Assembly (NCBI GenBank): GCA_964036665.1
Contig: OZ038531.1
Span: 6,076,168-6,140,167 of the forward strand
Reading direction: 5' to 3'
From: Gordius sp. MW1
Taxonomy: Eukaryota > Nematomorpha > Gordioida > Gordea > Gordiidae
Length of the DNA stretch: 64,000 bases
A program made the position numbers and the translations under genes. Shown piece by piece: positions 48,201-58,849 of this stretch; position 1 is the stretch's first letter, and every line of letters starts with the position of its first letter. A model generated the notes under the pieces. It was not told the origin of the DNA. It did no database searches and saw only the letters and a list, made by a program, of their open reading frames with translations.

Positions 48201-49795
48201 GTGTTGTGTACATATAAGGCACCTTGGATTTATTAATTGAAATTAGGGTTGCACTATATTAAATTGATTTAAAGCCCATCATTTAAAATATCCAGAAAAC
48301 CTCAAACCTTGGAAAAATTGTGTGTTTGGACAATTGTCTGATTAGATCTTGATACCTATTTCTAGGCATAACATTGGCTATTATTTTGTTGAAGATTTTG
48401 ACATTTTTGGGAGACTAATTACCAATTTTAATATATATTTCATATTCGTCTATTGTTAATTTAATTAAAGGTCTATGGCAAAATGATAAAACTTTCATAT
48501 TATTAGAAGGAGAATAACTACAGTCAAAATTTTATTTTCGATCTTTTTTAACTTTTTATAACGGCGGACTTATTGCTACAAACCTGAAAATGGGACCAAG
48601 TTTTATAAAGTCCACCAACTACTATTCAAATCACTGGGTAAAGTGTATAAAAATATCATAAAATCAGAATAAATTATAGAAATTTAGACCTCTATCCCGC
48701 ATTAAAATTATCAATGGAATGAATTTTAGCCGTATTTGGCATCTTAAGAGGAACAATTTTATCTATAAATATCATGTTTCTTACAAAAAGATCATATCGT
48801 TATACCAAGACTTTTTATAGCTATTTCTGCCATTCTTGACTCACTCCCTTTACACTATCACCTTTTGCACCGAAAAACGAGAAAAAAATCATTAATACAT
48901 TCATAGTTTTATAATAATATTATTAAAAAGGTTACGCTAGGCACATAAGCACTGACCAGTGTAATCTGTAGATAGAGCCCTGCAAAATAGAATTTGTTTG
49001 GCCCTACACTTTTTATTTTATTTAGCCCAATCCCAACCCGTGCCTGAGATTTTTTTACTTAAGCCCGACCCGACTTTTTAGAAATAATTTGTAAATATTA
49101 TTATTTAGAATATCCACCCGTATCTTTCATTTAACATAAAAATAGTTGTCTCCTCTAAATGGCCTACTCAGCAAAGGAATTAGTAAAATGTTTAAATAAA
49201 CCAAACTTATAAACCCTCTGGTAGATCAGCACCAGGAAAACATCCATAGGAATGACCTAACACTTTAAAGTCAAAATTTGGATGGGACTTCAAATCGATC
49301 AAAAATTTAGAGTTTTATCTGCATAATCCTGCTTAATTTTTAATAGCTCCAATTTTTTGCATTTTACTTTATTTCTACTCTTTATCTTAACAAAAAAAAT
49401 TTTAAATTCAGTTTTAATAAGTATTATACAAATAATAATTGTAAAACAATACAAAAGGATGCACTGTACGTAGATAACAATAGATAAAAAAAGCTCACCT
49501 TATAATTTTGCTATACATTTTGGGAATGGCAGGGAGACCGTGTTTGACATATTCTTTTCATCATCAAGTCCTGCCCCCCCCCCGTTCTCTATGTATGCCT
49601 AAATTGTTTCATCCTACTCATTTACAAATGCACTGCACTGCATGAGAGTCCTCTTAATGACCCCTATTCCCTGCTATCCCTATGCTATGCGTATGTAATT
49701 TCCTTTTACTTACATACTCTCACTCACAGTCTATTGTTATAAACATAATTCATCATCATCAATGCCTTTAAAAAATTTCGATTTTTTATAGCTAT
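48201..49795. other. Intergenic, transposon-end debris
   Basis: No gene is recognised. At about 48975-49080 AGAGCCCTGCAAAAT and then CCCGACCCGAC resemble ends of the GGGCCC-type hAT elements seen at 61267-62640. Confidence 0.45.
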
Positions 49796-50062
49796 CTCAG
49801 GTTTTGTCGACCTAACCTAATAGGTAAGGTTAGGCTTTTCAAGAAACCTCTAACTAAGGTCTTTAAATTAACCTTAAACCTCCATAGAGTTTAGGTTAAT
49901 TTTGCGCTCGAACCTAAGCTATAAGCTTTTAATTGACCTCGAGGTTTAAGGTTAATTTTGACCTCTAACCTCGAGGCAGAGGTTAGCCTTTCTAAAAGAC
50001 CTTAGAGGTTTTCAAGGAACCTCTAACCTAGCCTAAGGTTGACCTGCGCGTGACTCACGCCC
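49796..50062. repeat. Cluster of inverted AACCTCTAACC / GGTTAGAGGTT repeats
   Basis: ACCTAACC, AAGGTTAGG, AACCTCTAAC, GACCTCGAGGTT and CAGAGGTTAG alternate in both orientations through about 265 bases, giving several overlapping hairpins, including TTGACCTCGAGGTTTAA. It is non-coding. Confidence 0.75.
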
Positions 50063-51109
50063 AACTTTTCCCCACCACTAAGCTATAGTCTATATTTAGT
50101 ACTAGAGGTATATAATATATAGCTATATTTATTTTATATGTAACCCTCGAGAATACTTGTGAAAACAATCCTGAGCATAGTTGTGGTAGTGGGGTATAGC
50201 ATGGGTATAGCTAACCCCATTCTTAAAATAATTATAATTTTAACACATATAAAGGAACGCATACCAATTTTGAAAAGTTTTACATCTTAAAGGTTTGTGT
50301 AAAAAATTATTTAATTATAGATGGCAGTTTAAAAATCCTAGTAGTTTAAAATTATAGACAATTTACTAGTTCCAAAGGATATTTATAGAAATAGAAATCC
50401 TATTTTTTCAAATGTCTTTTTATTAAAAGGTGGTTTGAAAAATTTTAAAATTGGCATTGACATTATAATAAAAATTAGTTTTTGTAATAGCAATTGTCTG
50501 AGAGCACTATAAAAATTTTAGAGGGACGGCCTGTGCAGGGCTCTAGGCAGAATTTAATAAAACAATCAAGCCTTGGGCTCAGGTCGTACCTGATGAGGCG
50601 GCCTGACCCGAGGCCCCAATTGACTAAAGCAAACCAATCTTTTATAAAATATGATATAAATAAACTCAACTCGATCCATACATAATATAGCTTCAAAACT
50701 TCAGCTTTTCCCCATTTTATAAATTTTGCCCTACATTGCAAATCTTATTCTAGTATTTACATAAATTCATAGTAGCTGTTACTTTAGAATTAATATAGAG
50801 AAATATTTTTAAAAGTGTTTATTTGGAACTAAACTCCTAAAGTTCGAGACCGATTGCCACCAAATTTGGCCAGATCATTACCTTAGCATCCTAGATGGTT
50901 TATATATACTTTTATCGACCTGCGACAGCTGTAACTCTTTATTTTGGTAGTGCTTGCCGCCATCTACCGGACGAGAGATACACCGTTTTTATATTTATTT
51001 ATCGTTATGGTGCTACGTATTGCTTTAAAAAGCTTTTCCACTATTGCCTTGTCGTCTGTGTCTCAATTTTTACTCAACTACGCCCGTTTTTTTCACAATA
51101 TATAAGCAT
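50063..51109. other. Intergenic
   Basis: No gene is recognised. 50515-50625 is GC-richer and has a TGCAGGGCTCT string that is the inverse of AGAGCCCTGCA at about 48975, perhaps the other end of a decayed element. Confidence 0.4.
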
Positions 51110-51716
51110 GTGACAAATAGTGTTGTGAGTGAATGCGTTCAAATTTTTTAAAAGATTGATGAACGGCGTTCCTTTTTTTTGCTGAACTTTGAACGTTAAC
51201 GCGTTTCTTTTCTTTGATGAACGCGTTCGAATTTAACGTTCGTTCAATTTTAAAAACCCTTTTTTATTTTTATTTATTTGAAAATAGTGTTAATCCGAAT
51301 GTAACAAATAAGACTTATATTTTTTAATTGGCTGTTTTTCCATTTTCCAATTACGTATTCCGAAATACTTTTAACATACTATAACGTGAAGATAAGATTA
51401 AAGTTTATTAATTTGATATTATTAATTATTTTTTAATTAATAGGTTAATATGGACAATCATATTATTAAATCGCCGTCATCTTCAAATTCTGAATATAAA
51501 AATCAGCAGACGAATTGACATTTCCATGGCCAAAATATGATATATATTTTTCACTCATTTCATATAAAGGACCGAATTCAATAATTACTAATTTAAAAAA
51601 AATTAACTTTTAGTTTTATTGAAAAAAGGGTTTGAAATCCCTAGAATTGATAATGAAAGAACTGTCGTTTCCGAAATATTGTTTTTTTGACGAGGAAGTA
51701 GAGGGCAGATTGGAGG

Positions 51717-51929
51717 ATGATATCTTATCGCAATTTTTTGAAGCGAGGGACAAACAAAACACTAAATGCTTTTAATAAATTTCGTGCTTTAAAAGATTTG
51801 TTTATTACGTATACTCTAATCACCTCATCTGCCCCTTTGGAGCGGGTTTTTAGTAGAGCTAATGCTGTATTAGCTGCCAAGCGTTCCTGCTTATCCGACA
51901 AAAATTTTGAAAAACAATTATTATTATAA
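51717..51929 (+). pseudogene. hAT C-terminal dimerisation domain fragment
   Basis: The frame has SSAPLERVFSRANAVLAAKR followed by LSDKNFEKQLLL, the conserved hAT family C-terminal block in which the S-x-x-ER-x-FS motif belongs to the catalytic core and dimer interface. Everything N-terminal of it has been lost, so it cannot act as a transposase. Confidence 0.9.
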
Positions 51930-52214
51930 ATAAATAAGAAATTTTTTTATTCGCTTTATTATATTATATTTATAATTATATTATCGAAATACAACTATTA
52001 TTTTTTATCATGGCTAATATATTGTGTTAAAAAATATAAGACATTTATTTATATTAAATTAAAAAATAAATTATCATATAATTTTGAACGAACGTGAACG
52101 CGTCCGTTAGTGATGGGAAAACGCTTAGCACTAGTGCGCTTAGCACCTCCCCGCTGATGGGAATAGCCTATTAAATAGGCTCTGTCTACTAGCACATAGT
52201 CACTGTAAGTGCTA

Positions 52215-52790
52215 TAAGCTATAGGAGATGGGAGGTTGGAGGCGCTAGAGCTATGGGAGATGGGAGGTTTGACGCGCTAGAGCTATGGGAGATGGGAGGT
52301 TTGAGGTGCTATGAGCTATAGGAGATGGGAGGTTTGAGTCGCTAGAGCTATGGGAGGTTTGAGGTGCTATGAGCTATAGGAGATGGGAGGTTTGAGGTGC
52401 TATGAGATATGGGAGATGGGAGGTTTGAGGTTCTAGAGCTATGGGAGATGGGAGGTTTGAGGTGCTATGAGCTATGGGTGGAGCTATGGGAGATGGGAGG
52501 TTTGAGGTGCTATGAGCTATGGGTGCTATGAGCTATGGGAGATGGGAGGTTTGAGGTGCTAGAGCTATGGGAGATGGGAGGTTTGAGGTGCTATGAGCTA
52601 TAGGAGATGGGAGGTTTGAGGTGCTATGAGCTATGGGAGATGGGAGGTTTGAGGTGCTAGATGGGAGATGGGAGGTTTGAGGTGCTAGAGCTATGGGAGA
52701 TGGGAGGTTGAGGTGCTATGAGCTATGGGAGATGGGAGGTTTGAGGTGCTATGAGCTATGGGAGATGGGAGGTCTGAGGCGCTAAAGCTA
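52215..52790 (+). repeat. Minisatellite, left arm (about 18 units)
   Basis: Units are built from GCTATGAGCTATGGGAGATGG and GAGGTTTGAGGT, about 29-33 bp each, with AGAGC and ATGAGC variants. The inverted counterpart is 56359-56640. Confidence 0.95.
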
Positions 52791-54183
52791 TAGCCGATAG
52801 CACTTAAATGCGCTACTCCTATAGCACGGCGCTAACACTGGGAATAATATTTTAATTGTTTATTTATTAGATATTAAATATGTAAAAATATAAGTTTTTT
52901 GCCCTATCTTACCATCTAACTACGACTTATTTTAATATAAATTTTATTAAGTGTATGACTTTAATTTAAATATTTTGCATTGCTTATACATTTATTTTAT
53001 TCATAACTCGTCCTTCCCCCCCCCCCCTCTAAATGACGAAAAAAAAATTTTCCAATGTAAAAAAACCTTACAAATTAATATTTTTTTTGTTTTGCCCCTC
53101 CCAAATTGAACTTTTAACCGTTTCGCCCCCCCCCCCCCCCTAATCCAAAACCTGGTTATGCCCTACGACCATGTTTTTGACATGAATAGCTGGAGAGCAA
53201 TCGACATCAATAATTAACAGAATATTTGCCTGTTTTAATATATATATATATATATATATAACTAATATATATATATAATGCCAAATGGTCGAATATAAAA
53301 CTATCGTAGTTTGTGATTTTTAACAAGTGTATTATCATATAGACGTTGATAAAGATATCTCACTTGGGAAATCTTTTATAATATTTACCAAATTTAGTAT
53401 AAAATAAGTACTTTAACCGGCTGAAATAAAACACATTGGAAAATATTACACTTAAAGATTAAATTTGTTATTTAAGTCGGATTTAAGTCGGATTTAAATC
53501 GTTTACTAATTAGTAATTTTTATGTTGAGGTGACCGGGGCAGTCGTAGCCAGGAAATAATTATTTTTCATAAAATTCATGATATTTTTTATGTTCAGTTC
53601 AGTTGAAGAAAAGGATAAAGACATTAAAGAAGAGAGCGAAAATAATTTTTTTTTATACTAATCAATGAATAAAATAACATAACATGAGTGAGTACGCATA
53701 AGTTCACTCTATTGCATTCCTTTTCATTGAAACATAATCGCACTGATGGGATATGGATTAACTTAAGGGGGGGGGGGGGGAGTTTAATTTCTTTATTCTC
53801 AAAAACATGGGCGTAGGGCATAACCAGGTTTTGGATTGGGGGGGGGAAGCGAAGCGGTTAAAAGTTCAATTTGGGAGGGGCAAAAAAAAATGAATAATTT
53901 GTAAGGGTTTTTTTACATTGGAAATTTTTTTTTCGTCATTTAGAGGGGGGGGGGGGGGGAAGGGCGAGTTGTTAATAAAATAAATGTAGAAGCAATGCAA
54001 AATATTTAAATTAAAGTCATACACTTAATAAAATTTATATTAAAATAAGTGGTAGTTAGATGGTAAGATAGGGCAAAAAACTTATATTTTTACATATTTA
54101 ATATCTAATAAATAAACAATTAAAAAAATTATTCCCAGTGTTAGCGCCGTGCTCTAGGAGTAGCGCATTGCTATCGGCTATAG
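52785..54183. repeat. Long palindrome in the middle element
   Basis: Arms of about 390 bp (52785-53175 and 53805-54183) surround a centre of about 630 bp with a TA run at 53240-53280. The arms match almost base for base, including CGGCGCTAACACTGGGAATAA and TTATTCCCAGTGTTAGCGCCG and a CCAGG-C-run block like that of the CATGGGCGTAGCCAGG MITE. Confidence 0.93.
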
Positions 54184-56350
54184 CAGAGGTCGGCAACCTG
54201 TTTGTCCTTAAGGGCGCAATACTAAATTTGAAAATCACCGAGGGCGCACATTTTACAGATAATCAACAGGTATAAATAGGCTTTAAAAAACAGATTTTTT
54301 ATAACTTTATTTTGTTGGTGTCATACATAATGATAAATATAATTCAGTGTGAAACTTGGGGGTCCATATTTTCCGCTTTCTTATAATTGGGGATATATTT
54401 AGAGTTCCTGGTCCTTAAACAATTATCTAAATGTGAGTCAGTATGTTCGGTATTTTGTTTCAAATATTTCATATATGAGAACAAAGACTCGCAATTGTAT
54501 GTTGTTGCACAATATGAATGAATTTTTAGCGCACATTTCCATAAAATAGGATACTTATTTTCATCGACTAAGTTCCAAAACGTTTTATCATCACTATGAG
54601 CTTTTAAAATAATATCACTTTGCAAGTTTATTATTTCTAATGGTCTTCGATATTATGAAGCTCGAAATACACTGAAACTATTTCAAGGACATCATCTTCA
54701 GTGAATTGAATGGATTTATGAAATATCTAAGAACGGGTTCTAATGCTGCAAAATCTTCAAATCTAGAAGAAAACTCTTCTATTAGCTTATCTATTATTTT
54801 TAAATATGATGTAGCAGTAAAATTTTCATTATACAAATTTAAACTCTTAACAGTATATTTTCAGATATTTTATATTTGGGAAATGTGATAATGATTTTTT
54901 CAATAGATGGGATTTCAACAACACTAACTTGCATTTGAATGCATTTACTGCACTAATCATGTCAGCGATATGCTGATTTTCCCTTGTATTTTTAAATTTA
55001 ATTCATTCAACTTTGCCGTTATATCTGTCAGAAATCCGAGGTCGATTAGCCAATCCTTATTTTCTAATTGCTCGTAAAATTCGCCTCTTGATGCAATAAA
55101 TTCCTTTATTTGTGGCAAAAGCATGATAAACCGCTCAAGTATTTTACCTCTGCTCAGCCACCTCCCTCCAATATGTAAAAGAAGATCTGTGAACTGAACC
55201 TTTTTATCTTCTAAAAGTAATTTAAACAATCTGTGTTGCATAGCTCCCGATCTTATGGAAATAATAATTTTGTTACTATCGTAAATACGTGTTGAAAACC
55301 GATTGTTATTGCGCATAACATTTCCTGATGTATGAAGCATTGATAAGAAATAAATTTCGGGAATAAGGAATCCTGTCTACATAAAACAATAAATCCTTTT
55401 TCTTACCAGTCATCGCTGGTGCTCCGTCTGTTATAAATTGACGATAACTTTTGTACAGGTAATTTTACATCTGTTATATACTTTTTAAAAGTAGAAAAGA
55501 TATCTTCTCCTCTGGTGCTTCCCTTTCATGGCAGAACTTTAAGGAATTCTTCTTTTGTCGTAAAATCAGAAAATACCATCTCCACGCAAATTGCTAATTG
55601 TGATATGTCATGTCTGTCGATTCATCCATCTGTAGCGAAAAGAAAATACAATTTTCCATATTATTTGCTAATTCTGCCTCCAAATTCTCGGCAATTACTT
55701 CAATTCTTCTAGTAACAGTTCTTGCTGATAATTGCAACGTGTTTATAGCTGAAACTATTTCCTTTTTATTTTTAAATTTTATAAAAAGTGAATCAGCAGC
55801 TTCTAACATGGCTTCTTTCACTAATTTTCCATCTGTAAATGGTTTTTTATTCTTAGCTAGCAAATGCGATATTTTATATGACGAGATCGTTGCTCTTTAT
55901 GTTGTTGCAGTGGTTTAGTAAAATAACTTTGCTGCTTAGTTCTTGAAGATTTTAAAGAAATATTTTTTTTCTTCTAATTTCAGAGTTCATTGGATAGTCA
56001 TCAAAATTTGTATGAACGGTCTTAAAATGTCGTTCAATATTATTTTTCTTGGGAATCGCAACACTATTATTACACAACAAAAAAATACACTTCCCTTTGT
56101 AATCAACGAAACATTATAGATGTTCCTATTTATCGTTAAAATAATAAGTTCTTTTTCTTTTACATTTACCCTTGAAGGGCTTTGAAAGAAAAGAATTATT
56201 TCGGATTACTTGGTAGTTTTAAATGCACGGTCTACGCGTGGTCTATTCGAAATACGATCATATCATACATTTACATTAGTCCAGCGAGGGAGCCTTAAAA
56301 ATCGATCGGGGGCGCCATGGCGCCCGCGGGCGCCGCGTTGCCTACCCTTG
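54184..56350 (-). mobile_element. Inner hAT element, 2167 bp, with transposase remnant
   Basis: Ends CAGAGGTCGGCAAC and GTTGCCTACCCTTG are inverted (CAGRGGTCGGCAAC type), with a perfect 8-bp target duplication GGCTATAG (54176-54183, 56351-56358). It carries a transposase gene on the minus strand and broke the right arm of the middle element. Confidence 0.95.
54344..56120 (-). pseudogene. hAT transposase, ZBED5/GTF2IRD2/SCAND3-like, broken
   Basis: Minus-strand pieces in order: zinc-finger part IERHFKTVHTNFDDYP (about 56060), PFTDGKLVKEAM and QMDESTDMT (55863-55594), GGRWLSRGKILERF (55340-54957; the conserved RW-x-x-RG block) and ESLFSYMKYLKQNTEH near the end (54625-54344; the SAFS-M block). 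This is the transposase type domesticated in vertebrate ZBED5 and GTF2IRD2. Stops and frameshifts lie between the pieces. The first catalytic Asp (MDES) can be seen, but the gene is inactive. Confidence 0.88.
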
Positions 56351-56640
56351 GGCTATAGCTTTAGCGCCTCAAACCTCCCATCTCCTATAGCTCATAGCAC
56401 CTCAAACCTCCCATCTCCCATAGCACCTCAAACCTCCCATCTCCCATAGCTCTAGCACCTCAAACCTCCCATCTCCCATAGCTTATAGCACCTCAAACCT
56501 CCCATCTCCTATAGCTCATAGCACCTCAAACCTCCCATCTCCCATAGCTCTAGCGCCTCAAGCATCCCATCTCCTATAGCTCATAGCACCTCAAACCTCC
56601 CATAGCTATAGCGCCTCAAACCTCCCATCTCCTATAGCAC
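56351..56640 (-). repeat. Minisatellite, right arm (inverted)
   Basis: About nine units of CACCTCAAACCTCCCATCTC alternating with CCATAGCTCATAG, the reverse complement of the array at 52215-52790. It directly follows the inner hAT. Confidence 0.93.
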
Positions 56641-56999
56641 TTAAAGTGACTATGTGCTAGTAGACATAGCCGCATATGGGTGCTATGTGCTATAGCTCCT
56701 TAAAAATGCTATTTCCCCATCACTAGCGTCCATGAACGTGTTACTTCTTTTGAAAATGAACGTGAACGCGTTTGATTTTTGTCAATGAACGTTGGCGTTT
56801 GATTTTTTTTAAAAATGTTTACAGCATTAGTGACAAATAAATATTCTTAGTACCCTAGAACATTACCATTTTCTTAAATGAAATTAGCGCGCTTTTGCAA
56901 ACATTCTCACGTTTCGTGTTTTTTTCGTATTTTTACTAAGTTTGATTATTATTAATATAACAAGTACAAAAACATTACTTTAACGTTAAGATGATAAAT

Positions 57000-58435
57000 G
57001 CAGACAATGAACCGACAAATTTTAAATGCATTGCTATGAGCTATTATTCCTAAAGAATAATGCTTCAAGATGCAGCTCTCAACGATGCTAATACAATAAA
57101 CGTTAAGAAACTAACCATTTTGTCCACATCATATGCATGAATACGCCCAAGATTCGATTGCGTATGTTCTTAACTACGGTCGTCCAGACCTATTCATTAC
57201 ATTTACATGCAATCCTGCTTGGCGCAATGCAAATGAGCTTTTATTTCATGGTCAGTCACCAGTCGATAGGCATGACATCGCAGCACGTGTTATCGGCCAG
57301 AAACATAAGTTAGTGATTAATCTCATTGTTGCACAAGATCTTTTGCTCTCTGCGTTGGTGGATCTACTCTGTGGAATGGCAAAGAGAGGTTTACTGCATA
57401 CCCATACACACATATGGCTATATAACTAGATCACCTCCAAACGAAATCGACGATGTAATATGTGCTGAAATACCTGATCTTAAACTAGATATGCATTTTT
57501 ACAAAATTGTTAAGAAAAATATGGACGCGTGATATATGGTAAAGGCATAAAGCTATATCCTCGAGACTTGGTAAGCAACACTAACCGGCGGTAATGGATA
57601 TCATTTGCACAAAAGAAGATCAACAAAAGATTGGTAACATGGTTCCCATTCAACTTCGCGTCGAGGTGGTTACCGCTGGGCTGTTCCATATTGTTCTCTG
57701 CTATCAAACTTATGCAAAGCAGACATCAATGTTGAATATTGAAATTCGGGTTTTTACCGTTCACCCAGATCACTGCCTATATAGCGAGTCTTCACATCGA
57801 TGAAATCGCTTAGTATCAGGCTGGAAGATATATAAGCAGCAATGAAGCTATATGACGTATTCTATCCTTTCCTATAAATGTACGCAGTCCTGCTATGGTT
57901 CCCTTAGCTGTACATCTAGAATATGGGCAACGCGTTAATTTTACAAATGCAAATGTCAACAAAATAGCCTTAAATTCCCCATATACAATAATAACAGCGT
58001 TCTTCAAGTTATGTCAACAAGATGATTTTGGCCAAAAGCTGCAATATTGCGAAGTGCCTACGTCTTGCACAAAGAATTCGCGCAGCATGCGATAGGCCGA
58101 CTATACACTTTTCATCCCAATCAAGATGAATGTTTTTTTTTCGCATGACGTAACTGGCCCAACGTGTTTCCAGCAATTAAAAGTGGATAACGGCGTTGCA
58201 CATTCCACTTTTCGCAGTGCCTGCCAAGCCATACATTTATTAGATCATAATAATCATTGGTCATAAGGAATTAGTGAGGCGTGCTATAATTCACATCCAA
58301 AACAAATTCGTGTTTTATTGATCTCCTGCTCTCCATGTCCCACCAATTTATGGAATAAATATAAAGCAGACATGACAGAAAATATATTTTATCAGGATAG
58401 TCTTGCACATCCCAATATTAACATAAATCAATCGC
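57000..58435 (+). pseudogene. Helitron replication-initiator-like (Helitron_like_N) remnant
   Basis: Broken frames give HMHEYAQDSIAYVLNYGRPD, FITFTCNPAWRNANELL, YSVEWQ then a PHTHI-like HTH sequence, CNSV and VHPDHC, YCEVP and PTNLWNKYKADMTENI in the order of Helitron transposases. The Rep motif with the two histidines is present only across a frameshift at about 57390. Many stops. The rest continues after the insertion, at 62686. Confidence 0.9.
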
Positions 58436-58849
58436 TAAATCACTATATTTATTTGTGTATAGTATACCACATTTAAAGATACATAAAATAAATTTGACAC
58501 AAGTTTCTTAAACACCATAAATAAGATAATAGCTATTTTGATTATCTTGGACGGACGGACAACAAAAAGCGAGCCCCTAAATTGCATAGCAATTAAAACT
58601 GGGGCCTTCAGCCCTCGTGGGAAGGGGGAAGGGGAGGAGGAGGTGGAAAGCGGGGGGGGGGGGAAGGGAAGGGGGAACGAAACTCATCTATACTCCGTAT
58701 AAAAGTAGCATATTTGCTATGCAATTTATGGGCGAGAAATAGGGAAGGGGCGAGAATGCCTATAGGGGAGTATTAATTGCAAAATGATAGTGGTGATCTT
58801 TTCTAATGGTTAGCAGACAGCCAAATAACTAGCCTATAATTATAATCAA

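Larger units (their letters stand above)
52108..56725. mobile_element. Middle element: foldback hAT-type with minisatellite arms
   Basis: The ends TAGTGATGGG and CCCCATCACTA, and flanks GCGTCCGT (52100-52107) and GCGTCCAT (56726-56733), define an element inside the outer hAT. With the inner hAT (54184-56350) removed it is about 2.4 kb and is almost one palindrome: end, minisatellite, arm 52785-53175, centre, arm 53805-54183, minisatellite, end. No coding capacity of its own was seen. Confidence 0.92.
51118..56829 (+). mobile_element. Outer hAT element of a three-level nest
   Basis: The ends TAGTGTTGTGAG and ACAGCATTA are an inverted pair and a perfect 8-bp target duplication GTGACAAA flanks them (51110-51117, 56830-56837). 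Subterminal strings of GAACGCGTTC and GTTCGTT type occur at both ends. Without the nested material it is about 1.09 kb and keeps only the C-terminal dimerisation part of its transposase (51717-51929). Confidence 0.95.

Noticed and set aside
48975-50546. Single transposon bounded by AGAGCCCTGCA and TGCAGGGCTCT
   Set aside because: The inverted match is only about 11 bases and no target duplication was found.
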